Of a DNA stretch of 64,000 bases, positions 1 through 12,188 are shown piece after piece. Position numbers and translations under genes: made by a program. The notes below the pieces were generated by a model. It worked only from the letters and a program-made list of their open reading frames with translations. It did not search any database and was not told the origin of the DNA. This DNA comes from Rotaria sordida (taxonomy: Eukaryota; Rotifera; Eurotatoria; Philodinida; Philodinidae), in contig CAJNOL010000050.1 of assembly GCA_905250125.1 (NCBI GenBank), positions 124,001-188,000 of the forward strand. The letters are read 5' to 3'. How positions within the stretch are numbered: the first letter of the stretch is position 1; each line of letters opens with the position of its first letter.

Positions 1-1891
1 TAATCTTGAATAAGTTATACGAAATAAGACAACTTTACTAAATTAATTTATTAATAACCTTAATTCTTTATCTTCTACAGCAGCTTCAGAAGAGCTACTG
101 ATAAAATAAACTTATAAATAGAATATTAGTCACTCTGATATGCTAATGGCGTAGTTAGATTCATTGGGTGTCCTTCTTTTAGTTATTCGAATGATCATGT
201 GGTAGAAAATGGGAATTAAACAATCTGAGGAACCATGATTTTTTTTTCTTTCATGGTAGTATTGAAGGGGTGAAAGCAGTTTATGTCTCATGGTATTAAA
301 GGAACGAGTGAATACATAAGAACTAATTTTGAAACAATATGTGCTTTTGACACGTATTGTTAAATAGTCACTTATTTGTCTTTGAGAAATCATATATTCA
401 CTAAAGACATCACACTCATAGTAAATATTATCATGTCAACTTCTCACGTGATGAAATTTACAATGCATATATTAACTCTATTCTTGATTATCTATAATTT
501 GTTAAGCTATCGTGGAATTTTCGAAAATTATATTAATCATATCACACAACAAGTTTCAGAGATCTTCATTTATTGATGATAGAGAATATTTCGTTTAGGA
601 AAATTTCAACTTTTTTCATTTTTTTAAAATTATCGATTTTGTAAGCCCGAAATTTTGAAGATGGAACGATGGAATGAAAAGTTCCGTTTTTTATCAATTG
701 ATAGCTCATAAAGTTTATTGCAAAATATGTTTTTTGATGCTTGGAAATTTTATGCATCATTTAGTTTTTTTTTGTAATCGATCTATAAATGTTCACTTCA
801 GGGACCAGTAGAGAGTAAAAGGTTAAACATCGATCGTAGTTTTTACAAATGCATCAAAATAAATAAGGAAACTGAATATTCACAAATTTTGTTTTCTTAG
901 AAGAAAAACGGATGTAGAGCTGGAAATTTTTTTTCCTAGAACAAAATCTTCTTTATATAAAAGATTATTGATATTCAATATGGTATGTACAGATGTCTTT
1001 TACAAGAAATGACTACTGCTAAACTACATATTCGTACTCGATGTCAAGCTCATGTACATTTTCATTATTGTATGCATCAAATAAAATCAAAATCAATGCT
1101 AATATAAGTCAAATTACAATCATATTATTAAACCCAATGAAAGAATAAATTATCAGTTGTCATGTTGAATATATTTTCGTAAACACAATATTGACAAAAT
1201 ATATCGTTATTACAAAAATTAAACAATACTAATTTCAATGAATTAAAATGATTTGAAAAATTAATTCCATTTGACTAACATTGAGCAACAAAAGCAAAGT
1301 GTACCGCTAAGTTACCTGTTGAATATAAGAAAACATAATATACTCTTTTTATTAATGCTTATAAATCAGAGCTCAAAATAGGCTATCGATTTTGCTCGGT
1401 TACCTGCTCGAGACAATTACAAGCCTTGATTTTTGAGCATGTCATGGACTAGACCAATCGTCTGTTTGTCATGTTTTTTTAAATTTTGAATAAAACATTT
1501 GCGTGTTTTTCTTTTGGTTATCAATTTGACTGGACATAATCATAACTACTTGTAGATTTTGTGACTACATTGTTTATTGTCCGTTTATGTATATAGTTTG
1601 TTTATCAGTTTCCTTAAGTAACTGTTCGTACTTTCTTATCAATGATTATTAGTAGCTTCTATGAATCATTGACTAAATCTGATGTTACGTGATTCATACT
1701 TATTTTGTTGTAGACTGTTCAGCTTCATAATCTGTCATGAGTAAGTCAAAGGTACAAAAAAGTATGTCTATTTAGACGTCTGATATGACTGATACTTCCT
1801 TCTTAAAATTAAAATGATAATGAAAACAATGACATTCATTTATTAACCTAATAGTATTTTTTCTTGTTTGTTTTTATTTATGATAAAATGA
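1..1891. other. Intergenic, no gene recognised
   Basis: AT-rich sequence with only short open frames that lack codon bias, domains or plausible splice structure. I see no RNA gene, no clear repeat family and no promoter element that can be supported. It lies downstream of the 3' end of the methyltransferase fragment, so it may contain that gene's untranslated region. Confidence 0.6.
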
Positions 1892-2405
1892 CTAGTAACA
1901 TTTAACAGTTACTGTTTGAGATAATCCTTGTTTTACTCGATTTGTTGAGGAACGTAATGAATACGATTTACAATCGTATTTAACAATAACAAAAATATTT
2001 GGACCATTTTCAGTTCCATCCGTATATGTCATACATCGATGAAAATGAATAATAAATTTTGTTTGTTGATTTTGACTACCTCGAATAAGAGATGGTATCA
2101 AACAATCTTCAAACCATTCTTTATCATCAATTGTTTTAATTGTAATAATAATAAAAAGTCCATGTGAAGAAAGAAAATTTGATACATGTTCATACATAGT
2201 TGAAATACTAGATAGATGTTCGTTATTATTAAGTATTCCATCTGTTGTTGCTTTATCAATTATTAAACCAAATGAATTAATTGGTAAATAAGGCTTTTGT
2301 TTTTGCATCATATTTAATGTTAAATAATAAAAATTATTATTTTTCTTTATCTTATTACATTGCTTGATAACAATAGAAGAATAATCAATACCAATAAATG
2401 GACCA
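1892..2405 (-). CDS. Class I SAM-dependent methyltransferase, 3' part (EEF1A/citrate-synthase lysine methyltransferase-like)
   Basis: Reading the minus strand from the edge of the N gap gives an open frame of about 170 residues ending at a stop at 1892. It starts GPFIGIDYSSIVIKQC, the classic beta-2 motif of class I methyltransferases of the METTL12/METTL13/EEF1AKMT type, in which an acidic residue binds the ribose of SAM. About 25 residues on comes FGLIIDKATTDGIL, the beta-4 acidic-DK motif of the same family, followed by the helix and strand around HGLFIIITI. The N-terminal SAM-binding GxGxG strand must lie in or beyond the gap at 2406-2505, so the gene is incomplete here. The substrate is probably a protein lysine, but this cannot be fixed from the fragment. 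The gene is divergent from the small plus-strand gene at 2689, with a short shared upstream region. Confidence 0.75.
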
Positions 2406-2505
2406 NNNNNNNNNNNNNNNNNNNNNNNNNNNNNNNNNNNNNNNNNNNNNNNNNNNNNNNNNNNNNNNNNNNNNNNNNNNNNNNNNNNNNNNNNNNNNNN
2501 NNNNN
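2406..2505. other. Assembly gap (100 N)
   Basis: Exactly 100 unknown bases, the conventional filler for a gap of unknown size. It removes the 5' part of the methyltransferase gene. Confidence 0.99.
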
Positions 2506-2688
2506 AAAAAAAAGGTTGCCTTTTCGTAATATTAAACGTAGGTAGATATAACGCTTTGTCACATGCTTATCAATATCTCATGTTTTTATCTAAGTATATA
2601 TAAAGATAATATTGTCAACTTTTCTTATTTTGTTTAATAAATTACTTTTGCATCATAGTTGATCCTGAAACGTGAATCACAAAACAAC

Positions 2689-3177
2689 ATGGCTGCCTAT
2701 CATATTCCTGATCCATCAAATCGATTAACTAATGAACAAATGTCTCATACATTGAATAAAATAGATGAAAATGATGTGTCACAACCATCATCATCGTCTA
2801 CATCCGTAAGATAGTACTTAAAATCATAATCATATTGTATGTTTTAGTCTATTTATTTACTTCAGGAACCTCCAAGAAAGCGTAGTAATTCGGTATTACA
2901 GTGGATGCAAAAAACTTTACATATAACAAAAACTGGTGCAAATCATGACGATTCACGTTCACGCCAACGATCATCATCAATAACACATCATGATAAAACT
3001 ACTCGATCACCTCCCGTTAGTTTTCCTGCAAAAAAACATGGACGACCAAGATCATCCACATTGGATTCAACGGGATCAACAGACAAAAAAATGCCACCAC
3101 GAAAAAAAACCATTACTGATACAGATGAAAAAGCAGAACAAACACGATCTATATTTGAATTTGCATTTTTTCATTAA
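2689..3177 (+). CDS. Small basic Ser/Lys-rich protein, function unknown
   Basis: Two coding exons, 2689-2805 and 2866-3177, joined by a 60-bp GT-AG intron (gtaaga...ttcag) in phase 0, give 142 residues. The ATG at 2689 is followed by MAAYHIPDPSNRL. The second exon begins with a basic stretch (EPPRKRSNS) and later has KKHGRPRS, an AT-hook-like GRP core between basic residues, and PPRKKT. The rest is Ser, Thr and His rich and probably disordered. Nuclear localisation or DNA binding is a guess from composition only. An AATAAA signal lies 47 bp after the stop. The gene is head to head with the methyltransferase fragment. I do not recognise a family. Confidence 0.6.
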
Positions 3178-3223
3178 AAGAAAAATTGACATTTGTTCTC
3201 TGATCTTTTCTTTTTATCATTCA

Positions 3224-3229
3224 AATAAA
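3224..3229 (+). terminator. Poly(A) signal AATAAA
   Basis: Canonical AATAAA in a T-rich context 47 bp after the stop codon at 3177; it fits as the 3' processing signal of the small basic-protein gene. Confidence 0.5.
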
Positions 3230-3429
3230 GCCATGTAACTTATTCTTTCTAAAAGATGAAAACATGTCTAAACTGAATATTATTAATTCAATATAAAAAA
3301 AAATTGCTAATATTTTTTGTCGATAACTATTTATTTTATACACTTTCTTTGCAATTGTCTTAGAGATTAAGAAGAAGAATTATAAATCAAACAGTATTAA
3401 ATTAAAAAACAAGTCATCGATTAACAGGC

Positions 3430-3911
3430 AAAGAATGAAAGAAGAGAAACTATGTGCGTAATAATAATAATAATAACTTTTCATGCAACTTTTATTTCGA
3501 CAATGAATACTACAACTACTAATATGTTTAGTCATTATTATTCTTTATCTACAATATATTCACAGAATGATTTCATGGCATATTTTGTTTGTCTCAATCA
3601 TTGTAATGATATCGTCTGTGGAAAGTGTAGTATTAAACATCGGACAGTGGTTACATAACAAATGAATGATCTTATACAACAATTGAAATAATGTCAAATT
3701 GATTCAATAACAACACATGATGAAATTGATAATAATGTTTTACGTGCTTCTCAACAAACTCTTCAACCTATACATGATACTGTTAATAATTTAATTGCTG
3801 AAATTCAACAATACGAAAAAAGCAATCATCAAAGAAATTGAAAATAGTTTGGAATTATGAGAAAAAAAACAACGAGAAAAACGTAATAAGTATGAAAAGA
3901 GAAAGAGTTTT
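3430..3911 (+). pseudogene. Decayed B-box zinc finger/coiled-coil (TRIM-like) fragment
   Basis: One frame reads through a cysteine/histidine cluster, CLNHCNDIVCGKCSIKHR, spaced like a B-box zinc finger. It continues into a helical, Gln/Asn-rich coiled-coil region (MNDLIQQLK, then TLQPIHDTVNNLIAEIQQYEK). In-frame stops interrupt it at 3656-3658 (TAA) and 3689-3691 (TAA). Near 3825-3840 the frame shifts, after which IIKEIENSLE follows. Both stops sit where Gln (CAA) would fit. No intact start or RING domain is visible. It precedes the VWA7-like remnant on the same strand and may be an unrelated relic or the 5' part of the same locus. Confidence 0.55.
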
Positions 3912-4029
3912 TAATTAAAATTAATCAAATTGTATTTGTACTAATCACATTTTAATTATCATATGGCTTTTAGAGTGAATGTTATATTTAGTGTTAAAAG
4001 AAAAACATAATCTTAATTTTTGTTTATAC

Positions 4030-7000
4030 AAATAATTTAGCAGCATTAACAATTGAAAATTATACAACGTCATTTAGGTGTTCGCAATGCTCTTAGTCAG
4101 TCTATATCAGAAGTTAAAAATACTATTGTAGAATTAGAAAAATTTAATATTGAAGAACTTCTTCGTTTTCGTTTAGCTCCTCGAACTGAATCATCATCAA
4201 TTACAAAGCAAAATAGCAATGGTAACAAAACTAATACTACTTTTACTGTTCGTTTAGATAAACGTAAAAAAAATTTCAAAATCTTGGTTGATATCTAATT
4301 ATGATATCATTGAATGATCATTACTATGAAACATTTTTTCTTTCCATTGTTCAGATAAAAGTCTTATTTTATTGAGTACGATTGCTATTGACGTCATTAA
4401 TCGTGGTTCAGGTCTTGAAATTAGTATTTGATTATCAAAAATATTAGATACAACAAAAGATAAAATATTAACAGACATCTGGCATCAATAATGTCAACGT
4501 TTAACACTTAATGGTAATCATTGTATGTATTTTTTTTATATACAAGAACAACAACATGCTGATAAATTTTGATATCAACCAACACATGATGATCCATATA
4601 GTACATTGAGATTTCTCAGGATTCGATTCAGGTCTCTCGGGACGTGAAAAAACAACACATTTTGGTTTGACTGAATGTGCTCTATTAAGAATAGCAGCAA
4701 ATAATCTCAAATCAATTTATGGTTCTATTCGTCTCGATAATTTAACTAATAGTACCGAACTATGTGATGACGTTGAAACAATATTTAATCAAATTCAACA
4801 AGAAAGTCGTCGATTAGGTATTAGTCCGGTACTTCGTTCTGTTATTGATCTTGTGTGTACATCTAATATACTTGTTAATTCGAAAGAATTTACTCCATCG
4901 TCATCTCATTTTGACAATGAAGCATTTTGCTGAAAGATGAATACTTATTGCTAATTGTCTTGTTGATATCCAAACAAAATCAATATCTGATTCATTATCA
5001 GTTATTGATGCTCGTTAGTCATTTTGTCAAGCTATATATACAGTACAAGATTTTTATGCTCATTTGAATTGGATAGAATTAGGACGACAAGTACCAAATC
5101 AAGTAATTGGTACTGGCATGATATTGAGCTTATATGCACCGCAGAACCTTGATACTTGTAACAATCGTACAGCACAAAGTTATGCTGAAAGAAATATTTT
5201 ATCTGAGATTTATAGTGATATATATATTTGACAAGTAGATATTTCGATATGTACTCTGGAAGTTGTTCCAAACCGAAAGGTAAATGTAGTCATGGTGGTC
5301 TACTTGATATGATAACTCAAACAGATGCTATAGATTTTGGTATTAATAAAGATAATGGAAATTCTGACCATGGATCATTTCATACTCTTGCAACTAAAAT
5401 TGTTATTATTGCTACAATTTAACAATTGAAATCATTGTAGTCAAGTGTAGGCAATGATACTTTTGGTCGATTCTTAGATTTTCATTCAACTAGTTTTGTT
5501 ATTGTAATTGATACCACAGGCAGTATGTCGTCTGTTATCGAACTCGTTTAAAAAGTAGCTATTGGTATTATAGAATTTACACAAGAAGATAATTCATTAT
5601 TTTGATCTGCAAATTATATTTTATCACCATTTAATGATCCTGAATGGGGTTCACTAACAATAACAACTGACGTTCAATTCTTTATAGATAAAATTAATAA
5701 TTTGACTGTCGATGGTGGTGATGATGAACCTGAATTGTATTATCATGATTTTAATGAAGCTCTTCAAGTCTGTGAAATGAATTCGATTATTTACATGTTA
5801 CTGATGTACCAGCTAAAGATACTTATCTCGGGACGCAAGTATTCGCACGTGCTACTGAACTTAAATTCTGAATTTTCTTGTTCTATGTTCGTCGTACATC
5901 CACATCTTGAAAGCATCGTCAACGAAGAGATACCGATGAAATATTAGATGGCTTAATAGATGATGATCTAGCGAGCAGTCATTCTATTCCGCGATTTTGC
6001 ACATTGCGGAATCAATTCCAACCCCGGAATCATCGAACTAACTCGACCTATTCGACAACGATCGAGTTTCTTTAATTTCCAGAATTTCGTTCGATTCCCC
6101 AATTCCATTCAATTCCGGAATTCCGTCTTATCCACACCCTGAACTTGCTCTGTGTATTTAAAGATGAATATCAGAAATAAGCGAGCGATTCCCGAACGGA
6201 ATTCCGGCAATTAGATCGAAGCGAAATTAGACGGAATCAGAGAGAGTTCCTACCAATTCCAAGTAATTCCATCCGATTCTCGAATTCCGTTCAATTCTAG
6301 AATTCGTCCTCACCCTCACCCTCAGCTTGCCTTGTGTAGTTAAGGATAAATATCTAAAATAAGTGAGCAATTTCCGAACGGAATTCCGGGAATCGCTCAC
6401 TTATTTCAGATATTTCTCTTTAAATACACAGGGCAAGCTGAGGATGTGGAAAAGACGGAATTCCATCTGATTTCGTCCGATTTCGTCTAATTCTGATTCT
6501 ATTTAATTCTCGGAATTCCGTTCGAGACTTCCTCACTTATTTCAGGTATTTATCTTTAACCACACAAGACAAGCCGAGGTTGAGGATGAGACGGAGTTCC
6601 GGAATCGGATGGAATTCTGGCAATTCCGGAAATTGAGGGAATTTGATCGTTTTCAAATAAGCCGAGTTAGTTCGATGATCCCGGAATTCCGGAATCGGAT
6701 TGAATTGATTCCGCAATGTGCAACATCGCAGAATAGGATGTATTCTCATTTATTTCCACAAGACTTATTACTTGCCATTACTGGATCTGGCTCGATCAAC
6801 AGAACATTTGTTGTCGATATCAATACCACTCGTATATAGATCGATTTAACATCAAGCAGAGCTCTCTTCACATCAACTTTCAATTCATTTCATTTAATTG
6901 ATCTCAATGGTGTACTAATTACTCCAGTATTAGTTGCTGCTGGGACTTATTTTCAATTATATATAATCGAAAATCCACGTTCTGATTTATGATATCTTTT

Positions 7001-8013
7001 AAGTACTCAATCATACTCTCACAGTGTCGAAATAAATATTTCAGAAATTTCGAATACATCAACTGTAGCAATATGTCATACAACATTAAGTCAACGAATT
7101 AAACGCGAGTCAAATAATGCTTATAGACCCTTACTTATTGCATCTACTATCAATCAATCAGATCTTGTATTAGTAATATCATACAACAATCTTCGATCTT
7201 CTATTCAATCGGCTACTATTGAATTAGTTAATAAACACGGTGAAAAATATATTCGTTTTGCAGGCATCGAATATCACTAAAACTGCTGGATCAATCATTT
7301 TATCTGTGATAATACACGATACTGCTTTTCGTATGTTGATTAAAATAAAATTAACAGACAATTCAATAATAGAACAGCAAAGTAATGTTCTCATTTCACC
7401 AACTTCAATTTCGATTTCAATTACTAATCAACCATACACATTGACAAACAATTCAATAAGTTCTATTACATTCACAATGTATAATCGAGCTCACGAAATT
7501 CTATTAATTCGAATGTGTGTACTTGATACATTATAATTATTTGACATTAATGGAACCTATCGCAAATATACTGTTTCTAACATGAGTTTCATTCATGATA
7601 TTTTGCATATCGATATAAGTACGTGGTTAGAAGACAACAAGACTAGTGATATTTGCAATGTAATAAGTGGATCTATGACATTTGTCATTACTTCAACAAA
7701 CAACATCGGAAAAGTTCTCGAAAATTATAATAAAATTTCTTTCTATATTCAAACACGAGAATATAATTATACATCGCCCGAGGCAATCAAGTAAGCATTC
7801 TATGTTTATATTTTGTTTCTATTTTTTTTTGTAGTAGTACTAAAGCTATAAATACAACTTTGGTTTCGATTGTAAACACATCTTCGAATAAAGCAATAAT
7901 CTGGTCTCATGTATTATATACTCATCCAAATAGATTCTATTTGATCTTTTTATTTTTTGTTTATTTTTTCATATTATCCTTTGTATTAATCTATTTTATT
8001 TTATTTTATGAAT
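4030..8013 (+). pseudogene. Decayed VWA7-like (von Willebrand factor A) gene
   Basis: Scattered frames line up in order with the VWA7 family. An N-terminal Het-C/VWA7-like region (FGLTECALLRIAANNL near 4660; VQDFYAHLNWIELG near 5045; GKCSHGGLLD near 5280; GINKDNGNSDHGSFH near 5340) is followed by a vWA domain. That domain has the metal-site motif VIDTTGSMS near 5510, FNDPEWGSLTITTD near 5635 and TDVPAKDTYL near 5800. A later beta-rich region and a C-terminal hydrophobic segment (about 7920-8010) come after a possible short intron (7791-7834). Frameshifts occur near 4930, 5225 and 5780. Stops include 4489-4491, 5016-5018, 5549-5551 and 6990-6992. A foldback element splits the vWA C-terminal side (about 5978-6745). 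The 5' limit is uncertain. The open pieces are too broken for a functional protein. Confidence 0.75.
5978..6745. mobile_element. Foldback/MITE-like element inserted in the VWA7-like pseudogene
   Basis: The ends are inverted copies: the start (CATTCTATTCCGCGATTTTG...) matches the reverse complement of the end (...CAACATCGCAGAATAGGATG), and the match runs through CATCGAACTAACTCG about 70 bp in. Inside are further copies, in both orientations, of a unit containing ACTTATTTCAGATATTTATC and a cytosine/guanine-bearing GGAATTCCG motif (about 6130-6180, 6320-6430 and 6520-6600). The interior is unusually rich in GAATTCCG. It has no transposase. It interrupts an otherwise continuous coding trace (LIDDDLASS before, FPQDLLLAITGSGS after). 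Confidence 0.75.
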
Positions 8014-8050
8014 AACTAAACTAGAAATAAACATAATCATAGCAGAAAAC

Positions 8051-10338
8051 TTAATTTTTTTTATTATCTTTTGATATCCATTGTGTACCATCATGTTTTG
8101 GTTGAAATGGAAAAGGAATCAGCAATCGAAATAAAAGTTCACTAATTTTATTTACTTCAAAAAATCTTGCCCAATTCAATTTGAATCCAAAATCATATGG
8201 TCGTTGTTTTTGTCCTTGTACAGAATTAGCTACAATGGATTTATCAATTCTTTCTTCTACACATGTTTGACCTTTAGTAATAAGACTTATCTGCCATATA
8301 GTTAACATTAATACAAGACCCATTGCAACAAGATTGGTAAGAAAAAGAAAAAGTGTCAATACACCAGTGATAGGACCTATAGTTTTGTGCTCTATTATAG
8401 TCGTAACTAACTCCTCTGGTTGTAGAATAGGAGCAAATAAACCGAAAAGTATTTGATCATGGAACATTACTAGTTGGAATTGTTTTTGTCCGACAATAGT
8501 AGCATAAGCTGAGATCAATGCCATAAAAAAACAAAATAAGATAAAATGTACATGATTTCGATATCCAACACAATTGTTAATCCAAGGACCTAAATAAAAA
8601 AATTACATTTGGAGACTATCAACAAAAAAAAAAAAAAAAGATAATCCATAAAAAAATATGTATTCGATTTTGAATAATAAAAAAAAGAGTTAAGCAGGGA
8701 CAACCCGACCTATAGGATGTTGGGGCGTGTGATATTCTCCCACAAAAAACCGCAATCCCTCCCCCTCACCGCTTAATGTTCGCTGTTTCGGGCCAGTTCT
8801 GCAATTAAATCATGAAGTTTCTTAGTTTCGGTATATTTAATGAATACTATTCAGTGGTTTGATTCAATTAAACTACCAACGACAAAAAGTTTGTGAATAG
8901 TATTTTTGATATAAAGTATAGAGTTTACAGTTAGGACAACTTCATGTAGACATAGAGGAATACTACAAGACTAGATGTTTAAAATACAAATAAAAGTTGA
9001 ATAGAAATATACAAAATGTTGATACACTATCAGAATTTTTTTAACATACATTCTTGAATAAAACATTTGTTGATAGATCATTTCATGCTCTCTCTCGACT
9101 GTAATCTCGAGTTAAGCATATCATATTAAATTATATTCATGATCAGATTACAATCTTTATTTTAACATCACTGAGTTAGTATAAAAACTGATCAAACACA
9201 AAATTTGTAAAAAAAAAATTCAACAGTGACAACGTGAACTGGGAAATGCGACCGACGAAGTATACAATGATTCTATTAACAAATATTATTCAAGAATGTA
9301 TTAAAACAATTCAGATGGTATATTGACACTTAGTATAGGGTATCCCAAAATTATTGGATCCCACACCCACACCGCCATACATTCATACAATAATATTTAT
9401 TTCATCTATAGAGGAACAGACAAAGACAATCGACAATAGCAATAGTTAGCAGACAACCATGCTCGCATAAATAGGTTATCAATAGTTTAATAATATAAAC
9501 TTTTCCTAATGAAATAAATATTACTGTATGAATGTATGAGAGGAGGAGAGCGGGGGCGTCTTATCATTTTGGGATACCCTATATCTTTGTAGTATTATAA
9601 GCGTTTAATCTCGTGCTAATTATATATCTAAATAAGTTTGTTCTAATTATAAAATTTATATTTTATATCAAAAAATGCGATTCACAAGCATTTTATTGTT
9701 GATAGAAAGTAAAATATAACATGTTCATCATGCAAGAAAAATTACATTTTTATAAAATAGTACTCAGTATGAGTATGTTGTTCTTTAACAATAAAACATA
9801 ATAAATATTTTCTGACATCTATTTGAGCATCATATCTCTATATTCGGTTGTCTTACAAATAATATCAACTTTTACAATGATCAATTTTTACTTATTTAAA
9901 AGAAAATTTGTTTGCTCAAATACACTTACAATGATGATCATAACGAACGACACATTTTTGGCAAACTTTACAATGATGTGCTCTCGGTGGTCTCATTACA
10001 TCACATTTCAAACACTTTGTATAATTTAATTCTTCTTGAGTTGATAATTCTTTTTTTAATTCAACAACAAAACCCGGTGATTTTGCAATTGCAAAATAAT
10101 AATGCATTATTGTATTAATTAATAACCAATGTCCAATAATTAAATGAAAGAAAAATCGTCGATAAAATCCATGAGACCACCAATATGGAAAGAAATATTG
10201 ATAAAAAACAAGTGCATTCTCGTAAACAAGAATGATCGTTATTATAACACATAATTTTTCTACAATCTGTCGAACAACTCCCATCGTTCTTTTAAACTTT
10301 TTTCTATTTGATTTCGAAACTGATATGAACCAACGCAT
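8051..10338 (-). CDS. ZDHHC16: Palmitoyltransferase of the ZDHHC16 type
   Basis: Two coding exons on the minus strand, 9930-10338 and 8051-8589, with a GT-AG intron (8590-9929), give 315 residues. The intron splits the active-site Cys codon; joining restores YDHHCPWINNCVGYRNH. This is the catalytic DHHC of protein S-acyltransferases, inside a zinc-binding cysteine-rich domain (CLKCDVMRPPRAHHC). Hydrophobic segments flank it on both sides as in four-pass DHHC enzymes. The segment GHWLLINTIMHYYFAI resembles ZDHHC16 specifically, which works in the ER/Golgi. Length fits the family. The long intron is unlike the short introns of its neighbours and is filled with inverted repeats. Its 3' end converges on the VWA7-like remnant 38 bp away. 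Confidence 0.88.
8885..9695. mobile_element. Inverted-repeat (foldback) element in the ZDHHC16 intron
   Basis: The outer arms match in inverted orientation: TTGTGAATAGTATTTTTGATATAA near 8893 against the complement of the sequence near 9665-9690. A second inverted pair lies inside (ATTCTTGAATAAAACATTTGTT near 9050 against about 9280-9310). A separate TIR element is nested at 9333-9590. No coding capacity. Boundaries are approximate. Confidence 0.55.
9333..9590. mobile_element. MITE with about 80-bp TIRs, TA-flanked
   Basis: The left end TATAGGGTATCCCAAAAT is mirrored by ATTTTGGGATACCCTATA at the right end. The inverted match continues, with gaps, through CATACATTCATAC and AATATTTATTTCAT. TA at both borders suggests a Tc1/mariner-type target. 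There is no transposase, so it is non-autonomous. Confidence 0.75.
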
Positions 10339-12188
10339 AGGCGTGGTTTTTTACGGTTGATTGAACTTTCTATTTTTTTTCTTTCTTTTTTTTCTTTTTT
10401 ACTGACTCATCGAATAGTCATGCATTTGACTGCATAGATGGGTTGCTGATTGTGTTGACTGTTACTGATGATCGATTTCCGATAGTAAATAAATATACAT
10501 AGCGGCATGTGTACAAGTGTACCGAATTGAATTAAGAAGAAAAAAAATAAATTTTTTTTTTATTAGTATTTGGTCAGTTCATCTTTACGTCAATATGCAC
10601 AGACGTTCTTTTATCAACTTTTGAATATGCGCGCGACAACAATCTGTAATATAATTTTCTTTCAATTATCTAAATATTCGTTATTTCCTGTGCCGACAAC
10701 AAGTGATAAATAAAAAAAATCTTTTCTTTCTTTTTTGTTTCTTATGAAAATACAGACGAAAGAAAGAAAAAATCTAACATTGAACATGATTAAATGATAT
10801 GTTTATTTATCGTTTTCATTTCATACATATATACGAAATACATACAAAAAAAAAAAGATATCTTGCTTATTTAATTTGATGATGTATTGTACGTATGTAC
10901 ATGCTTCTTTCCGTTTAATGTATCAATTCTATTGACACGTGGTCAACGAGCTAAATAGAACAACGAGCATGATGAGTTAATCGTTGGGTGTGCCATCAAT
11001 GTATACTCAGGATGTTGATCTTCACTCTCATTAGATAACCAACGAGCTGAAGAAATACTAACAAGGCTTAAATGTTGCTTTCTTTTTTTCTCTTATTCGA
11101 TATCTATCTATCCCATTGTTTTAATTCACCTTTAAACTTTCGAACGTGCCCTTTGATAGAATATTTGTTTTTTATTCTTTTTACCATACATCAATAATTA
11201 AAAAGAAGAAAAAAAAAAACATTTTTACCACAATTTGATGTGACTAAGGTTTGAAAAAAAACAGAAGTAAAATTTTTTAAAGCAAAAAGAAACACAAGAA
11301 ATTTCGTATTAGAAAACGAAAACAATAATTGTGGAGATGCTTTTCATGTTTAAAAGAATTCTTCAAAATTATTTACACAAACTACCATATAGAAATAAAA
11401 AAAAAACAAGAAAGAATCTTCAACTCATTTCGAGATCAATTAAACTATTGAATTGCTTTTCTTTTTTTTGAAAGAAAATGTCTACGAAAGAAAAAAAAAT
11501 ATACATTATTAATGTCAAGTAAATAGTAGTAGATTTACGAATCACATTTTGGATCAAGTCAACTATCATCATAGCCTTGCCGTAGCTTGCACATGGTGAA
11601 GCACAAAAAAAGGTGAACAAGAAAAAAACAAATGAAAAAAAAAGTAAAAAAAAACATTCTTTTGAGTATGTGTATGAATGTATCTTTCTGCACAGAACAG
11701 AAAGAATCTATGTTGCTTTTACTCAAACGACAATCGATTTTCGGGTGACGAAATGCATGACAAGCAAAAAAAATATGTAAGCGTATTGATGTATATTAGC
11801 AATTTTATTGTAGATATGCAAATAATGCGTGACGAGCACTCATAGATAGTAGTATCACGTTGAAGTAATATTTGATATTGTAACGTCCTACTAGAAACCT
11901 CATTTTAGCCTCTTTTTATTACAAAAAAAAGATATACAGGTATAGTTTAACATACTGTGTTATTTTTATTCGATGGTACTTACTGTTTCCTTGTACTTGT
12001 TTAGACAAAATTCATTTAAGAGTGTGTGTTTACTATCGGAAATCGACATATAGAGCTACACACATACACTCACATAACGCCGGACAATCTAACGATTGGT
12101 TAAATATATTATTATTGAACCAACCAGTTATTGAGCAAACAAGAAGAAAAAAAGAAGAAGAGAAAAAAAAGAAGATAGTGTTGTAACC
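10339..12188. other. Intergenic between ZDHHC16 and KLF
   Basis: This 1.85-kb stretch lies upstream of two divergent genes and so should hold both promoters. It contains many A/T homopolymers and, at about 12140-12178, a polypurine tract (AAG/GAA-rich) immediately before the KLF start codon. No convincing coding sequence, RNA gene or transposon was seen. Confidence 0.5.

Noticed and set aside
2347-2562. Open frames spanning the N gap on both strands
   Set aside because: They exist only because the unknown bases contain no stop; only the methyltransferase frame up to the gap is supported.
3656-6992. Alternative genetic code (TAA/TAG read as Gln) for the VWA7-like locus
   Set aside because: Other genes in the window end normally with TAA, TAG and TGA, the locus also has TGA stops, and real frameshifts break it independently of code.
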